Assembly (NCBI GenBank): GCA_036362785.1
Contig: CP143625.1
Location: 1,861,401 to 1,925,400, forward strand
DNA length: 64,000 nt
Source: a beta proteobacterium MWH-UniP1
GTDB taxonomy: Bacteria > Pseudomonadota > Gammaproteobacteria > Burkholderiales > Burkholderiaceae_A
Reading direction: 5' to 3'
Under the pieces are notes generated by a model. That model saw nothing but the letters and a program-made list of their open reading frames with translations. It had not been told where the DNA came from and ran no database searches. The position numbers and the translations under genes are program-made. Every line of letters begins with the position of its first letter. Positions within the stretch are counted from its first letter, which is position 1. Below are positions 37,057 through 46,185 of this stretch, one piece after another.

Positions 37057-38361
37057 TTAGAGCACCACGATGGCGCGATAGTCATTCACATTGGTTCGAG
37101 TTGGGCCTGTTGTAATCACGGCATTCATTGGTTCGAATAGACCCAGACCATTATTGTCGTCGAGTAGCGCCCTCAATGACATGCCCTGCTGCCTTGCTCG
37201 CCGCACGGTATCGGGCATAAGTACGGCGCCGGCGTGTGGGCTCACCCCATCAATACCATCGGTGTCGGCAGCGACCGCAGCAATCCGGTCGGCCACGCCC
37301 AACTCATCGGTCGCCAGGGCCAAGGCCAGCAAGAACTCCACGCATCGGCCGCCACGGCCCTTGCCGCGAACCGTGACTGTACATTCCCCGCCCGAAATGA
37401 GTGCCACGGGGCGTTTCATCTGGGGATCAGAAAAAAGCGACAACTCCCTTACCCAGGATGCGTAGACCCCAGCCACATCTCGGGCCTCGCCGGTAACAGC
37501 ATCACCGAGAATAACGGGCCGGATTCCCGCTTGCGCGAAAACCTGTGCGGCAGCCTGCAGACTGGCCCTGGCCGTTGCAATAACACGCGTATCCGAATGC
37601 GCCAATCGGGCATCCCCTGGTTTTGGTGTTTCAGGAATCTGGCCATTCGCCCCGGCCTGCAGATGTCGCGCGATCGAATCCGGCGGTGTCACGCCCCAAC
37701 GGCGCAACACGTCCAACGCATCTGCATACGTGCTCGGGTCTGGGGAACAAGGGCCCGACGCAATTGCCGAGGGGTCGTCCCCCACCACATCCGAGATCAC
37801 CAGACCACAAACGGGCGCACGAGACGCCAAGGCAAGGTGCCCCCCCTGAATTTTCGAGAGATGTTTACGAACAATATTCATGTCCGTAATCGGCGCACCC
37901 GACTTTAAGAGTTGTTGGGTGAGCGTTTTAAGATCAGCCATGCTGACATCTGCTACAGGCAAGGCCAGCAGACTCGAACCACCACCGGAGATTAAAACGA
38001 TCAATTGATCTTGCGCAGTGAGTGCCGAGACACGATTCAAAATCTCTTGCGCCGCCCGCTCACCCGCCTGATCTGGCACCGGATGTCCAGCCTCGATGCA
38101 TTCGATACGTTTCAGGGGCAGTCCGTGGACATAGCGGGTAATGACGATTCCTGACAATGGCGCATCGGGGGGCCACGCCGCCTCAACGGCAGCCGCCATA
38201 CTGGCCGCAGCCTTGCCAGCGCCAACGACCAGTGTCTTGCCAGACCTGGGCGGCTGCGGAAGATGTGCAGCAACAATCTTGAGTGGATCTGCGGCCGCAA
38301 CTGCCGCATCAAAACTGCTTCGCAGCAGCTGTTCTATCGCGGAGGCGGTGTTGATGCCCAA
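37057..38361 (-). CDS. ttuD: Glycerate 2-kinase / hydroxypyruvate reductase-annotated TtuD family protein
   Basis: The 434-residue protein belongs to the GckA/TtuD family (DUF4147 plus MOFRL domain). These enzymes phosphorylate D-glycerate to 2-phosphoglycerate; the family was first annotated as hydroxypyruvate reductase of tartrate catabolism. Seen: [12 protein letters not shown] near the N-terminus, [14 protein letters not shown], the [13 protein letters not shown] block, [16 protein letters not shown] and the C-terminal MOFRL-type [13 protein letters not shown] with ADTDGIDG. The start is a TTG at 38359-38361 with no clear ribosome site, 5 nt after the dehydrogenase stop. Together with the upstream dehydrogenase it suggests channelling of a C3/C4 hydroxyacid to glycolysis. 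Confidence 0.9.
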   Translation of the reverse strand: MGINTASAIEQLLRSSFDAAVAAADPLKIVAAHLPQPPRSGKTLVVGAGKAAASMAAAVEAAWPPDAPLSGIVITRYVHGLPLKRIECIEAGHPVPDQAGERAAQEILNRVSALTAQDQLIVLISGGGSSLLALPVADVSMADLKTLTQQLLKSGAPITDMNIVRKHLSKIQGGHLALASRAPVCGLVISDVVGDDPSAIASGPCSPDPSTYADALDVLRRWGVTPPDSIARHLQAGANGQIPETPKPGDARLAHSDTRVIATARASLQAAAQVFAQAGIRPVILGDAVTGEARDVAGVYASWVRELSLFSDPQMKRPVALISGGECTVTVRGKGRGGRCVEFLLALALATDELGVADRIAAVAADTDGIDGVSPHAGAVLMPDTVRRARQQGMSLRALLDDNNGLGLFEPMNAVITTGPTRTNVNDYRAIVVL

Positions 38362-38366
38362 ATTTG

Positions 38367-39446
38367 TTAAACAACTTTTGCGCAGGCCACGGCGTTGGCA
38401 ATCGCCTTGCCCACATCTACCGTGTTGGCCGTGCCGCCAAGATCTCGGGTCTTCGGACCAGAACGCAAAACTTCTTCAATGGCTTGCAAGATCACATCGT
38501 GGGCCTTGGGGTAGCCAAGAAAATCCAGCATCATGGCGGCTGACCAGATCTGGGCGATTGGGTTCGCAACGCCTTTCCCGGCAATATCCGGAGCCGAACC
38601 ATGAACCGGCTCAAACAAAGACGGATAGCGACGGTCAGGGTTGAGATTGGCCGAAGGCGCAATACCAATCGTGCCGGTGCAGGCTGGGCCAAGGTCCGAC
38701 AAAATATCACCAAACAAATTACTGGCCACCACCACATCAAACCAGTCGGGATGAAGCACAAAATTCGCCGTCAGGATGTCGATGTGGTACTTATCGACCT
38801 TTACATCGGGGAACTGCTTGGCCATCTCAACCACTCGGTTGTCCCACCAAGGCATGGTGATCGCAATGCCGTTTGATTTTGTTGCCGATGTGAGGTGTTT
38901 TTTGGGCCGCTTCTGGGCTAGCTCAAACGCAAACTTCAAAATACGGTCGGTACCGAACTTACTCATGACCGTCTCCTGAACGGCGACTTCACGTTCCGTG
39001 CCCGGAAACATAATGCCGCCCACCGCAGAGTATTCCCCCTCGGTATTTTCGCGGACTACAAAAAAATCAATATCGCCCGGCTCGCGGCCCGCCAAGGGAC
39101 ACCTCACACCGGGCATAAGACGCACCGGCCGCAGGTTGACGTACTGATCAAAGTCGCGACGAAACTTCAGCAGCGACCCCCAAAGGGATACATGGTCTGG
39201 CACCGTTGCGGGCCAGCCCACAGCGCCAAAAAAGATCGCATCATGGCTGCCGATCTGCTCTTTCCAGTCTGCCGGCATCATGTCGCCGTGCTTTAGGTAG
39301 TAATCACAAGAGGCGAAATCAAATTCATCAATGGCCAGTTTGATGCCAAATTTTCTGGCAGCTTCATCGAGAACACGCAGGCCCTCGGGCATGACTTCCG
39401 TGCCAATTCCGTCTCCTGGAATGGCGGCAATTCGAAATGTAGACAT
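38367..39446 (-). CDS. D-malate / tartrate dehydrogenase (decarboxylating)
   Basis: The 359-residue protein is a beta-decarboxylating dehydrogenase of the isopropylmalate/isocitrate family. It follows the DmlA/TtuC branch closely: IPGDGIGTEVMPEGLRVL, the YYLKHGDMMPADW segment, CPLAGREPGDIDFFVVREN, and ASNLFGDILSDLGPA with metal-binding aspartates. DmlA makes pyruvate from D-malate; TtuC acts on tartrate and can yield glycerate or oxaloglycolate. LeuB lacks the MMPADW and CPLAGREPGDIDF segments, so a leucine role is unlikely. It lies between gltL (15 nt) and the glycerate kinase (5 nt). Confidence 0.9.
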   Translation of the reverse strand: MSTFRIAAIPGDGIGTEVMPEGLRVLDEAARKFGIKLAIDEFDFASCDYYLKHGDMMPADWKEQIGSHDAIFFGAVGWPATVPDHVSLWGSLLKFRRDFDQYVNLRPVRLMPGVRCPLAGREPGDIDFFVVRENTEGEYSAVGGIMFPGTEREVAVQETVMSKFGTDRILKFAFELAQKRPKKHLTSATKSNGIAITMPWWDNRVVEMAKQFPDVKVDKYHIDILTANFVLHPDWFDVVVASNLFGDILSDLGPACTGTIGIAPSANLNPDRRYPSLFEPVHGSAPDIAGKGVANPIAQIWSAAMMLDFLGYPKAHDVILQAIEEVLRSGPKTRDLGGTANTVDVGKAIANAVACAKVV

Positions 39447-39461
39447 GGCGTTCTTTACGAT

Positions 39462-40190
39462 TTAGTGGCTCAGAATCTTGGACAAAAATTCCTGGGCACG
39501 TGGGCTGCGCGGCGCACCAAAGAACTCGTCTTTACTGCAGTCCTCCACGATCTTACCGGCGTCCATAAAGACAACTCGGTCCGAGACTTTTCTGGCAAAA
39601 CCCATCTCGTGAGTCACCACCATCATGGTCATGCCCTCTTTGGCAAGTGCCACCATGACATCCAACACTTCGTTGACCATCTCGGGGTCTAGGGCCGATG
39701 TGGGTTCGTCAAACAGCATGGCCTTAGGGTCCATGGCCAATGCCCGGGCAATGGCCACACGCTGCTGCTGCCCACCAGAAAGTTGGCCGGGAAACTTGCT
39801 AGCATGAACACTCAGACCAACCCGTTCCAGCAAAGACTTGGCTTTTTGATTGGCCTCATCTTGAGACCGGCCAAGCACCTTGACCTGACCAATCGTCAGA
39901 TTTTCCATTACAGACAGGTGGGGGAAGAGTTCAAAGTGCTGAAACACCATGCCAATGTGCGAGCGAAGCTTTGGCAGGTTGGTCTTTGGGTCTCCGACCG
40001 ACACGCCGTCAAATAAGAGTTCCCCTTTTTGAAAAGGCTCGAGACCGTTGGCACATTTAATCAGGGTTGACTTGCCAGAACCAGAGGGGCCGCAGACCAC
40101 CACCACCTCGCCCTTAGACACATGGGTCGTGCAGTCATCAAGAACTTGAAAAGAGCCATACCACTTACTAACGTTTTTAAATTCGATCAT
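39462..40190 (-). CDS. gltL: Glutamate/aspartate ABC transporter ATPase
   Basis: This is the ATP-binding subunit of a polar amino acid importer. The 242-residue protein has Walker [10 protein letters not shown], the [19 protein letters not shown] segment typical of the PAAT family, signature LSGGQQQR, Walker [13 protein letters not shown] and the switch histidine in [11 protein letters not shown] choose the ATG at 40188-40190 ([12 protein letters not shown]); a longer reading from 40325 enters the upstream permease gene and has no family match. It follows gltK by 19 nt. Confidence 0.95.
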   Translation of the reverse strand: MIEFKNVSKWYGSFQVLDDCTTHVSKGEVVVVCGPSGSGKSTLIKCANGLEPFQKGELLFDGVSVGDPKTNLPKLRSHIGMVFQHFELFPHLSVMENLTIGQVKVLGRSQDEANQKAKSLLERVGLSVHASKFPGQLSGGQQQRVAIARALAMDPKAMLFDEPTSALDPEMVNEVLDVMVALAKEGMTMMVVTHEMGFARKVSDRVVFMDAGKIVEDCSKDEFFGAPRSPRAQEFLSKILSH

Positions 40191-40209
40191 GGACGAAACC
40201 GTTTCTAAA

Positions 40210-40902
40210 TTATCGAATGATGGAGATCCGAGCCTGTAAGCGTCGGACATACCAAGATGCTGTGAAGCAGATGATGAAATACACAAAGGCCGCAAAGGTG
40301 TACATCTCAACAAGTCGACCGTCACGGTTGGCCACCTTGACCGCAGCGCCCAAGAAGTCGGTGCTGGAAATCACGTACACCAAAGATGTGTCCTGAAACA
40401 GAATAATGGTCTGTGTCAGCAGCACTGGCAGCATGTTCCGAAATGCCTGAGGTAGCACCACATAAGACATGGTCTGACGATAATTCAGGCCAATGGCGTA
40501 GCCGGCAGCCACCTGCCCTTTGGGAATCGACTGAATACCGGCCCGCATGATCTCGCAGTAAAAGGCCGCCTCAAACATAGTGAAGGTAATCAAGGCGCTG
40601 GCAAACGCACCCACCTTAATCGGCTGATTGCTGCCCGTAAGCCAGCCGCCAATATAGGGCACCAAAAAGAAGAACCAGAAAATCACCAACACCAGGGGCA
40701 GCGAGCGCATGAAATTGACATAAGCGGTTGCCACACCGCTGAGCACGCGATTCGACGAGAGCCGCATTAATGCCAACAATGTTCCCAACACCACGCCACC
40801 CAACATGGCCAGCGCAGTCAAGGTCAAAGAAAAGGTCATGCCATCTCGAAAGAGATAGACGAAAGACCTCTGAATAACATCAAAATCGTAATTACCGAAC
40901 AT
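40210..40902 (-). CDS. gltK: Glutamate/aspartate ABC transporter permease
   Basis: The 230-residue inner-membrane permease has about five helices and the EAA loop [20 protein letters not shown] followed by [23 protein letters not shown], the contact site for the ATPase. It is of the HisM/GltK type. gltJ ends 2 nt upstream and gltL follows after 19 nt. Substrate choice (Glu/Asp) rests on the binding protein and overall similarity. Confidence 0.93.
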   Translation of the reverse strand: MFGNYDFDVIQRSFVYLFRDGMTFSLTLTALAMLGGVVLGTLLALMRLSSNRVLSGVATAYVNFMRSLPLVLVIFWFFFLVPYIGGWLTGSNQPIKVGAFASALITFTMFEAAFYCEIMRAGIQSIPKGQVAAGYAIGLNYRQTMSYVVLPQAFRNMLPVLLTQTIILFQDTSLVYVISSTDFLGAAVKVANRDGRLVEMYTFAAFVYFIICFTASWYVRRLQARISIIR

Positions 40903-40904
40903 GA

Positions 40905-41666
40905 TCAGTGCCCCGCTTGCGGCACTTGGCCAGGAGATCCAATAAACCCTGGCACGCGCAACTTCTGTTCCACAACACGCATCGCCATGACCACCAGAAG
41001 GTTCACCACCAGATAAATCGCCGTTGCTGCAGCAAAGGCCTCGAAGACTTGGAAGCTGAATTCCTGCATTGCACGGGCGCGCGCAGTGAGCTCCATGAGA
41101 CCAATCGTCAAGGCCAGTGACGTGTTTTTGATTGTGTTTAAAAATTCAGATGTCAACGGCGGCAAAATGATTCGAAACACCATCGGTAGCAACACATAAC
41201 GATAAGTCTGAAAGCGCGTGAGCCCGATGGCAAGACCGGCCATCTGCTGCCCCCTTGGCAAAGACTGAATGCCCGAGCGCACCTGTTCGGCGACTCGGAC
41301 CGACATGAAGAGGCCCAGGCAAAGAACTGCAGGCACCATGGAGGCCCAGGGCGGCGGCATCTGTTTGATGGCGGTACCCAGATCTTGCGGCAACATCTCC
41401 GGCAGCACGAAATACCACAAAAACATCTGGACCAGCAAAGGAATGTTTCTAAACAACTCAATATAGGCAAAACAAATTCGCTCAATTCCTTTGTGCCCGG
41501 TGGTACGCAAGGTGCCCACCACAACGCCAATGATTAATGCCAAGGTCCAGGCAAAAATGGCGGTCACCACAGTCCAGCCCAGCCCCCCAATGAGATACGA
41601 GAGATACGTTCCCGACGCGCCCGGCTCGAGCTCGAAAAATATTCCCCAATTCCAGTTGTAATTCAT
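40905..41666 (-). CDS. gltJ: Glutamate/aspartate ABC transporter permease
   Basis: The 253-residue permease starts MNYNWNWGIFFE, the usual GltJ N-terminus, has about six hydrophobic segments, ELFRNIPLLVQMFLWYFVLPE and the EAA loop VRVAEQVRSGIQSLPRGQ. It forms the heterodimeric channel with GltK. The racemase gene is 21 nt upstream, so gltJ is separated from gltI by one gene and a hairpin. Confidence 0.94.
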   Translation of the reverse strand: MNYNWNWGIFFELEPGASGTYLSYLIGGLGWTVVTAIFAWTLALIIGVVVGTLRTTGHKGIERICFAYIELFRNIPLLVQMFLWYFVLPEMLPQDLGTAIKQMPPPWASMVPAVLCLGLFMSVRVAEQVRSGIQSLPRGQQMAGLAIGLTRFQTYRYVLLPMVFRIILPPLTSEFLNTIKNTSLALTIGLMELTARARAMQEFSFQVFEAFAAATAIYLVVNLLVVMAMRVVEQKLRVPGFIGSPGQVPQAGH

Positions 41667-41687
41667 AACTATGTGACCTTTTCTAGA

Positions 41688-42386
41688 TCAGGCGTTATTC
41701 AAACACGCCGTTACTGCTGCCTTGGCCAACGCAACCGTTGCATCGATACAGAGATGTTGGGTGGACAGCTTATCCACCACCAATGGTAACTCGGTGCAAC
41801 CCAAGATCAGCCGCTGGGCACCACTTGCGAGCAATTCCTGTGCCACCTGATCGACAATTTTAGCCGCTGCGTCGTGTTGGCCCGATTTTAAAAAGGCGAT
41901 CGCTGCCGCTAAGGCCTGCTGCGACGCCGCCTGCGGCACAACCAGACGCAGCCCCAAGGCCGCAAGCCGGTCCGCGTAAAACCCGGATTGGACCGTGCCA
42001 TGCGTGGCCAGTAGCCCCACACAACGAACGGGAGTTTCAGACTGGGCCAACTGCGCATGTACGGCATCAGCGATATGAATAATTGGGATGGCAGTGCTTT
42101 CCTGCAGCTCGCGATACCAATGGTGGGCCGTATTGCAGGCAATCACAATCTGCTGGGCACCCATTTGCTCCAGCCCACGTATGGCTTGAGCCATCGCGAC
42201 AAGAGGGGATTCACCACCACCAATAATCGCAGCAGTTCGATCGGGAATCTGAGGCACATTCCAGACCACCACTGGCAAATGTTCTTGGTCTTTCTTCGCA
42301 GGGGTTAAACGAAGAACTTTCATTTGCAAATCAATGGCGGCTTCCGGTCCCATTCCACCCAAAATTCCAAGTCGCTTCACACTCAT
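41688..42386 (-). CDS. Aspartate/glutamate racemase family protein
   Basis: The 232-residue protein is a cofactor-independent amino acid racemase with the two-cysteine mechanism: Cys84 in IACNTAHHW and Cys197 in LGCTELPLV. The N-terminus RLGILGGMGPEAAIDL is typical of aspartate racemases (RacD/YgeA group). It could interconvert L- and D-Asp or Glu; broad-specificity members exist. It lies inside the gltIJKL locus, which suggests that D-Asp or D-Glu is taken up or made here. ATG 42384-42386 has AGGAA upstream. Confidence 0.92.
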   Translation of the reverse strand: MSVKRLGILGGMGPEAAIDLQMKVLRLTPAKKDQEHLPVVVWNVPQIPDRTAAIIGGGESPLVAMAQAIRGLEQMGAQQIVIACNTAHHWYRELQESTAIPIIHIADAVHAQLAQSETPVRCVGLLATHGTVQSGFYADRLAALGLRLVVPQAASQQALAAAIAFLKSGQHDAAAKIVDQVAQELLASGAQRLILGCTELPLVVDKLSTQHLCIDATVALAKAAVTACLNNA

Positions 42387-42417
42387 TTCCTGTTATTGAT
42401 AATTCTCAATCAGAATG

Positions 42418-42446
42418 AAAAAGGGGAACCCGAGGCTCCCCTTTTT
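42418..42446 (-). terminator. Hairpin between gltI and the racemase gene (attenuating terminator)
   Basis: A 10-bp perfect stem, AAAAAGGGGA at 42418-42427 and TCCCCTTTTT at 42437-42446, with a 9-nt loop. On the - strand it ends in a run of five T. It lies 20 nt after the gltI stop and probably lets most transcripts end there, with part reading on into the racemase and permease genes. Confidence 0.85.
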
Positions 42447-42466
42447 GAACAACTAAACTGCCCGAA

Positions 42467-43366
42467 TTACTCGTAAGCTTTCGGATCTGGCGAATCCGTG
42501 GGCTTGGCCACAACCTTTTTCAGGTTGGCGCTCATGGGAATATTCATGGTGATGTTCTTCGGCGGGATCGGCTTTAAAAACCACTTGTCGTAGATCTTGT
42601 TGATCTCACCCGAAGCCATCAAATCTTTAATGACTTTATCTGCCAAGGCCTTGAACTTAGGATCGTCTTTGCGAACCATGATGCCATAGGGCTCCACCGA
42701 CAAAGCTTCTTCGGAGATTTCAAAGTCGCCAGGGTTCTTGGAAGTTGCTACCAAGCCAGCCAGCAAAATGTCATCCATTGCGAAGGCTGCGGCACGGCCC
42801 GTTTCCACCATCAGGAAGGCTTCAGCATGGCCGTTTGCTGACACGATGTTCACGCCAAGATTCTTTGCCGCATTGATCTCGGTCACGCCCTTGATGTTGG
42901 TCGTACCCGCAGTGGACACCAGGGTCTTACCCTTTAAGTCCGCCAGCTTTTTGATGCCGGAGTTCTTTTTGTAAACGATGCGGTTTGCCGTTACGAAGGT
43001 GGTGGGCAGATAAGACACCTGCTTTTGACGATCGGCGTTATTGGTGGTGGAGCCGCACTCGATATCGACAGTGCCATTGGCCAACAGAGGAATACGGTTT
43101 GCAGAGGTCACCAACTGGTACTTCACATCCAGGTTGGGCATGCTCAGTTCTTTTTTAACGGCATCAACAACCTTCATGCAGAGATCCATGGAATAACCAA
43201 TGGGACGCTGTTTGTCGTCGTAGTAGGACAAAGGGATAGATGCATCACGGTGTCCGATCGTGAACGATCCAGACGACTTTACTTTGGCCAATGTATCAGC
43301 AGCAGCGGTGCCGGATACGGCCAACGCAGCAATGCCCATTGCCAAAACGGCAAATTGCTTTTTCAT
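42467..43366 (-). CDS. gltI: Glutamate/aspartate ABC transporter substrate-binding protein
   Basis: The 299-residue periplasmic binding protein has a Sec signal peptide (MKKQ, hydrophobic core to about 20, cut near AAA-DT at 23-24) and the family-3 solute-binding fold: FTIGHRDASIPLSYYDDKQRPIGYSMDLC, VDIECGSTTNNADRQKQV and AFAMDDILLAGL. This matches GltI-type aspartate/glutamate binders. GAGGTGAG stands just before the ATG. It is the first gene of the transport locus and is followed by a hairpin. Confidence 0.95.
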   Translation of the reverse strand: MKKQFAVLAMGIAALAVSGTAAADTLAKVKSSGSFTIGHRDASIPLSYYDDKQRPIGYSMDLCMKVVDAVKKELSMPNLDVKYQLVTSANRIPLLANGTVDIECGSTTNNADRQKQVSYLPTTFVTANRIVYKKNSGIKKLADLKGKTLVSTAGTTNIKGVTEINAAKNLGVNIVSANGHAEAFLMVETGRAAAFAMDDILLAGLVATSKNPGDFEISEEALSVEPYGIMVRKDDPKFKALADKVIKDLMASGEINKIYDKWFLKPIPPKNITMNIPMSANLKKVVAKPTDSPDPKAYE

Positions 43367-43494
43367 AAACTCACCTCGAGGTTAAAAAATAAAATCTAAC
43401 ACCTAATGGTACAAGCTATCATTGGGCAGATCGGTCACTACCCTAGAGAATCAGGGAAACTACTGATTTGCCCCAATCTGGCGCCGAACAGGAT

Positions 43495-45318
43495 TCATTG
43501 CGGTGCATGAAAGGATTCTCGTGCCTGCAACTCCCACAACTCGGCATAGCGGCCACGTTTGGCCAAAAGATCTGCATGACAGCCTGATTCCACCACCCGA
43601 CCGTCTTCTAAAACCACGATCTGGTCTGCGTCCACAATGGTGGACAGCCGGTGGGCAATCACCATGGTGGTGCGGCCGCGGGAGATTTCCATCAGTTCTT
43701 GCTGGATCGCCTTCTCAGACTCAGAGTCCAGGGCCGAGGTTGCCTCGTCAAAAATGAGCAGTGCCGGCCGCTTTAAAAGCGCCCTGGCAATGGCCACGCG
43801 TTGCTTCTCCCCGCCAGAGAGTTTCAAGCCCCGTTCACCCACCCGAGTGGCCATACCATCGGGCAAAGACGCAATAAATCGGGCCAAATGGGCGGCGTCA
43901 GCCACTGCGGCCACTTCCGCGTCAGAGGCGCTTGGCCGACCATAACGAATGTTGTATTCCAGAGTGTCGTTAAACAACACCGTATCCTGGGGCACGATAC
44001 CGATTGCGGCCCGAAGCGATGCCTGGGTGACCGACCGAATATCTTGGCCATCGATTCGGATCGCGCCATCCCCAATGTCATAAAACCGATACAGCAATCG
44101 TGACAGGGTCGATTTGCCAGCGCCCGATGAGCCAACGATTGCGGTGGTTTTCCCTGCCGGAAGTACAAGATCAACCCCCTTGAGAATTGGCCGGGCGGGA
44201 TCATAAGCAAAGGAGACATTCTCAAACCGGACTTCGCCCTGCGAAATCTGCAAAGGCCGGGCATTGGGGTCGTCGTCAATCTCGCGGTGCTCTGCCATCA
44301 AGCCAAACATCCGCTCCATGTCGGCCAAGCTTTGTTTAATTTCTCGGTACAGAACACCGAGAAAGTTCAGGGGAATGTAGAGCTGGATCATGAAGGCATT
44401 CACCAGCACGAGATCGCCAAGGCTCATGCGGCCTTCGACCACGCCAACGGCCGCCCGCCAGACCATGAGTGTGACCGCTACTGAAATAATCAGGGCCTGA
44501 CCAACATTTAAAACAGACAAAGATGTCTGGCTTTTAATGGCGGCTTCCTGCCAACGCTCCATGCTCTGGTCATATCGCCGTGCCTCGAACTGCTCATTAT
44601 TGAAGTACTTCACAGTTTCGTAGTTCAACAACGAATCCACAGCCCGGGTGTTGGCGCGGGAATCCAAATCATTCATGGTGCGGCGAAAATTAGTCCGCCA
44701 TTCCGTGACCGCAAAGGTATAGACCACGTAGAGCACCAAGGCGACTACGGTGATGACTGCGAACCAGATCTCGTAATGCAGCACCAACCAGGTCAACACC
44801 ATTGCCACTTCGATGATGGTGGGCAGAATCGAATACAGCGTGAACGACACCAGGCTCGACACACCACGCGTACCACGCTCGATATCACGCGTTAGCCCCC
44901 CGGTCTGGCGATCCAGGTGAAAGCGCATAGATAACGCATGCAAATGCTCAAAGACCTTGAGTGCAATGCGCCGAACCGCCTGCTGCGTGACCCGGGCAAA
45001 GACGACCTCCCGGAGTTCAGTAAACAGTGTCGACATGACCCGCATCAGGCCATAGGCCATGACCAGCCCAACCGGCACGGCCAGCAAGGTCAACTCTGGC
45101 TTGACGCTCACTGCATCAACAATGTCTTTCAGAATAATCGGTACAGCAACGTTGGCCACTTTGGCCAGCACCAGAAACGACAGGGCAATGCCCACACGCC
45201 ATTTGTACTGCCATAAATAAGGCAGCAGTGTTTTTAAAGTCTGCCACTCACCCTTGGGAGCGCCAGGGGGAGATGGGTAGGCCTTGGTGGGACGTTCAAC
45301 AGCAGAGTAGTGACGCAT
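43495..45318 (-). CDS. Atm1/HMT1-type ABC exporter (fused membrane and ATPase domains)
   Basis: The 607-residue half-transporter has six membrane helices (about 40-325) and an ATPase domain with Walker A GSSGAGKS at 396-403, signature LSGGEKQ at 500-506, Walker B LLIFDEATSALD and IAHRLSTI. The segment NTRAVDSLLNYETVKYFNNE at 223-242 is characteristic of the Atm1 branch, whose bacterial members export glutathione adducts or metal-thiol conjugates and whose mitochondrial members serve Fe-S assembly outside the organelle. It is the last gene of a - strand series from aspS and lies 10 nt after DUF429. Confidence 0.92.
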   Translation of the reverse strand: MRHYSAVERPTKAYPSPPGAPKGEWQTLKTLLPYLWQYKWRVGIALSFLVLAKVANVAVPIILKDIVDAVSVKPELTLLAVPVGLVMAYGLMRVMSTLFTELREVVFARVTQQAVRRIALKVFEHLHALSMRFHLDRQTGGLTRDIERGTRGVSSLVSFTLYSILPTIIEVAMVLTWLVLHYEIWFAVITVVALVLYVVYTFAVTEWRTNFRRTMNDLDSRANTRAVDSLLNYETVKYFNNEQFEARRYDQSMERWQEAAIKSQTSLSVLNVGQALIISVAVTLMVWRAAVGVVEGRMSLGDLVLVNAFMIQLYIPLNFLGVLYREIKQSLADMERMFGLMAEHREIDDDPNARPLQISQGEVRFENVSFAYDPARPILKGVDLVLPAGKTTAIVGSSGAGKSTLSRLLYRFYDIGDGAIRIDGQDIRSVTQASLRAAIGIVPQDTVLFNDTLEYNIRYGRPSASDAEVAAVADAAHLARFIASLPDGMATRVGERGLKLSGGEKQRVAIARALLKRPALLIFDEATSALDSESEKAIQQELMEISRGRTTMVIAHRLSTIVDADQIVVLEDGRVVESGCHADLLAKRGRYAELWELQARESFHAPQ

Positions 45319-45327
45319 CTTCCAATC

Positions 45328-46185
45328 TTACACAGAGGCAATCCAGCCCTCGAGCGGGTCTAGATCAGTGGGGAAACCATAGCCCGGCGTTGCCATCGCA
45401 TGCGCGGCCTGCAAAGCACAGATGGCAGCATCCATTAGGTCGCCAGAACCGTCTGCAATGAATTTCTTGTGCCAGCTCGCGCTAAGCGACAATGCCACCG
45501 AAAGGCCCGCCTGGCCATCAACCAGCGCTGAGACAATCTGCCGACGAACGGCCCGGCGCTCTGGCGTTTGTTTGGCCGGGTCATCACTCTTATAAGAAAG
45601 TTTGGATACTTTTCTGGCTGTGAACCCAGGATAGGCCTCGAGGGCTACGCGCCGTTGATCAGACGCATCACGGCCAAGGAAAAGCCCAGGCACATGCAGG
45701 CCAGACTCAAGAATTCGGGGGGCTCCCGCATGCAGCATCCAGGCCACCGGGGGATTGGTCCATCGCATCGCCGGGCTTGAACCGGCAGGCTTATCCGTGC
45801 GCCGATAGACATATTTATTGCCAACTGGTCGGGCATCACAAAACATTTTGAAATGCTGGCGCAGACTCTCTCGCGACTGGCTTGCGTACCAACGAATAAA
45901 ATCCGGCCACTCGGTAGGCCAGCCATAATGTTCAATCAATGGCCGTGGCAGACTGAATGGCAAATCAAATCCGGCCACCCAAGGGCCCGGGTGCATCAAA
46001 AAATCTTCAAAGGCTTGCAGGCTTGTCAGGCCGACCACCTGATCCAAGAAATAAACCCCACCACGCACTTCCCCCACAGCCACCGTAATCGGTTTACGAG
46101 TGCTTGGCGCGGAACTGAAGTCCACGCCATAAACCCGCGTCGATACGGATGAGCCCGCCAGTGGTGTCGGTGCCGACGGATCCAT
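45328..46185 (-). CDS. DUF429 family protein
   Basis: The 285-residue protein shows the DUF429 pattern, a family with a predicted RNase H-like fold and no settled function: VYGVDFSSAPSTRKPITVAVG at the N-terminus with an Asp in the first strand, WVAGFDLPFSLPRPLIE after it, and SGDLMDAAICALQAAHA near the C-terminus, where acidic residues could complete a metal site. Its ATG directly abuts the clsB-like stop. The link to the phospholipase D and exporter genes beside it is only positional. Confidence 0.8.
   Translation of the reverse strand: MDPSAPTPLAGSSVSTRVYGVDFSSAPSTRKPITVAVGEVRGGVYFLDQVVGLTSLQAFEDFLMHPGPWVAGFDLPFSLPRPLIEHYGWPTEWPDFIRWYASQSRESLRQHFKMFCDARPVGNKYVYRRTDKPAGSSPAMRWTNPPVAWMLHAGAPRILESGLHVPGLFLGRDASDQRRVALEAYPGFTARKVSKLSYKSDDPAKQTPERRAVRRQIVSALVDGQAGLSVALSLSASWHKKFIADGSGDLMDAAICALQAAHAMATPGYGFPTDLDPLEGWIASV

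Noticed and set aside
43386-43414. Promoter-like TTGTAC-17-TATTTT before gltI
   Set aside because: Transcription would start almost at the Shine-Dalgarno, and the -10 box is poor. The real promoter is probably further upstream.
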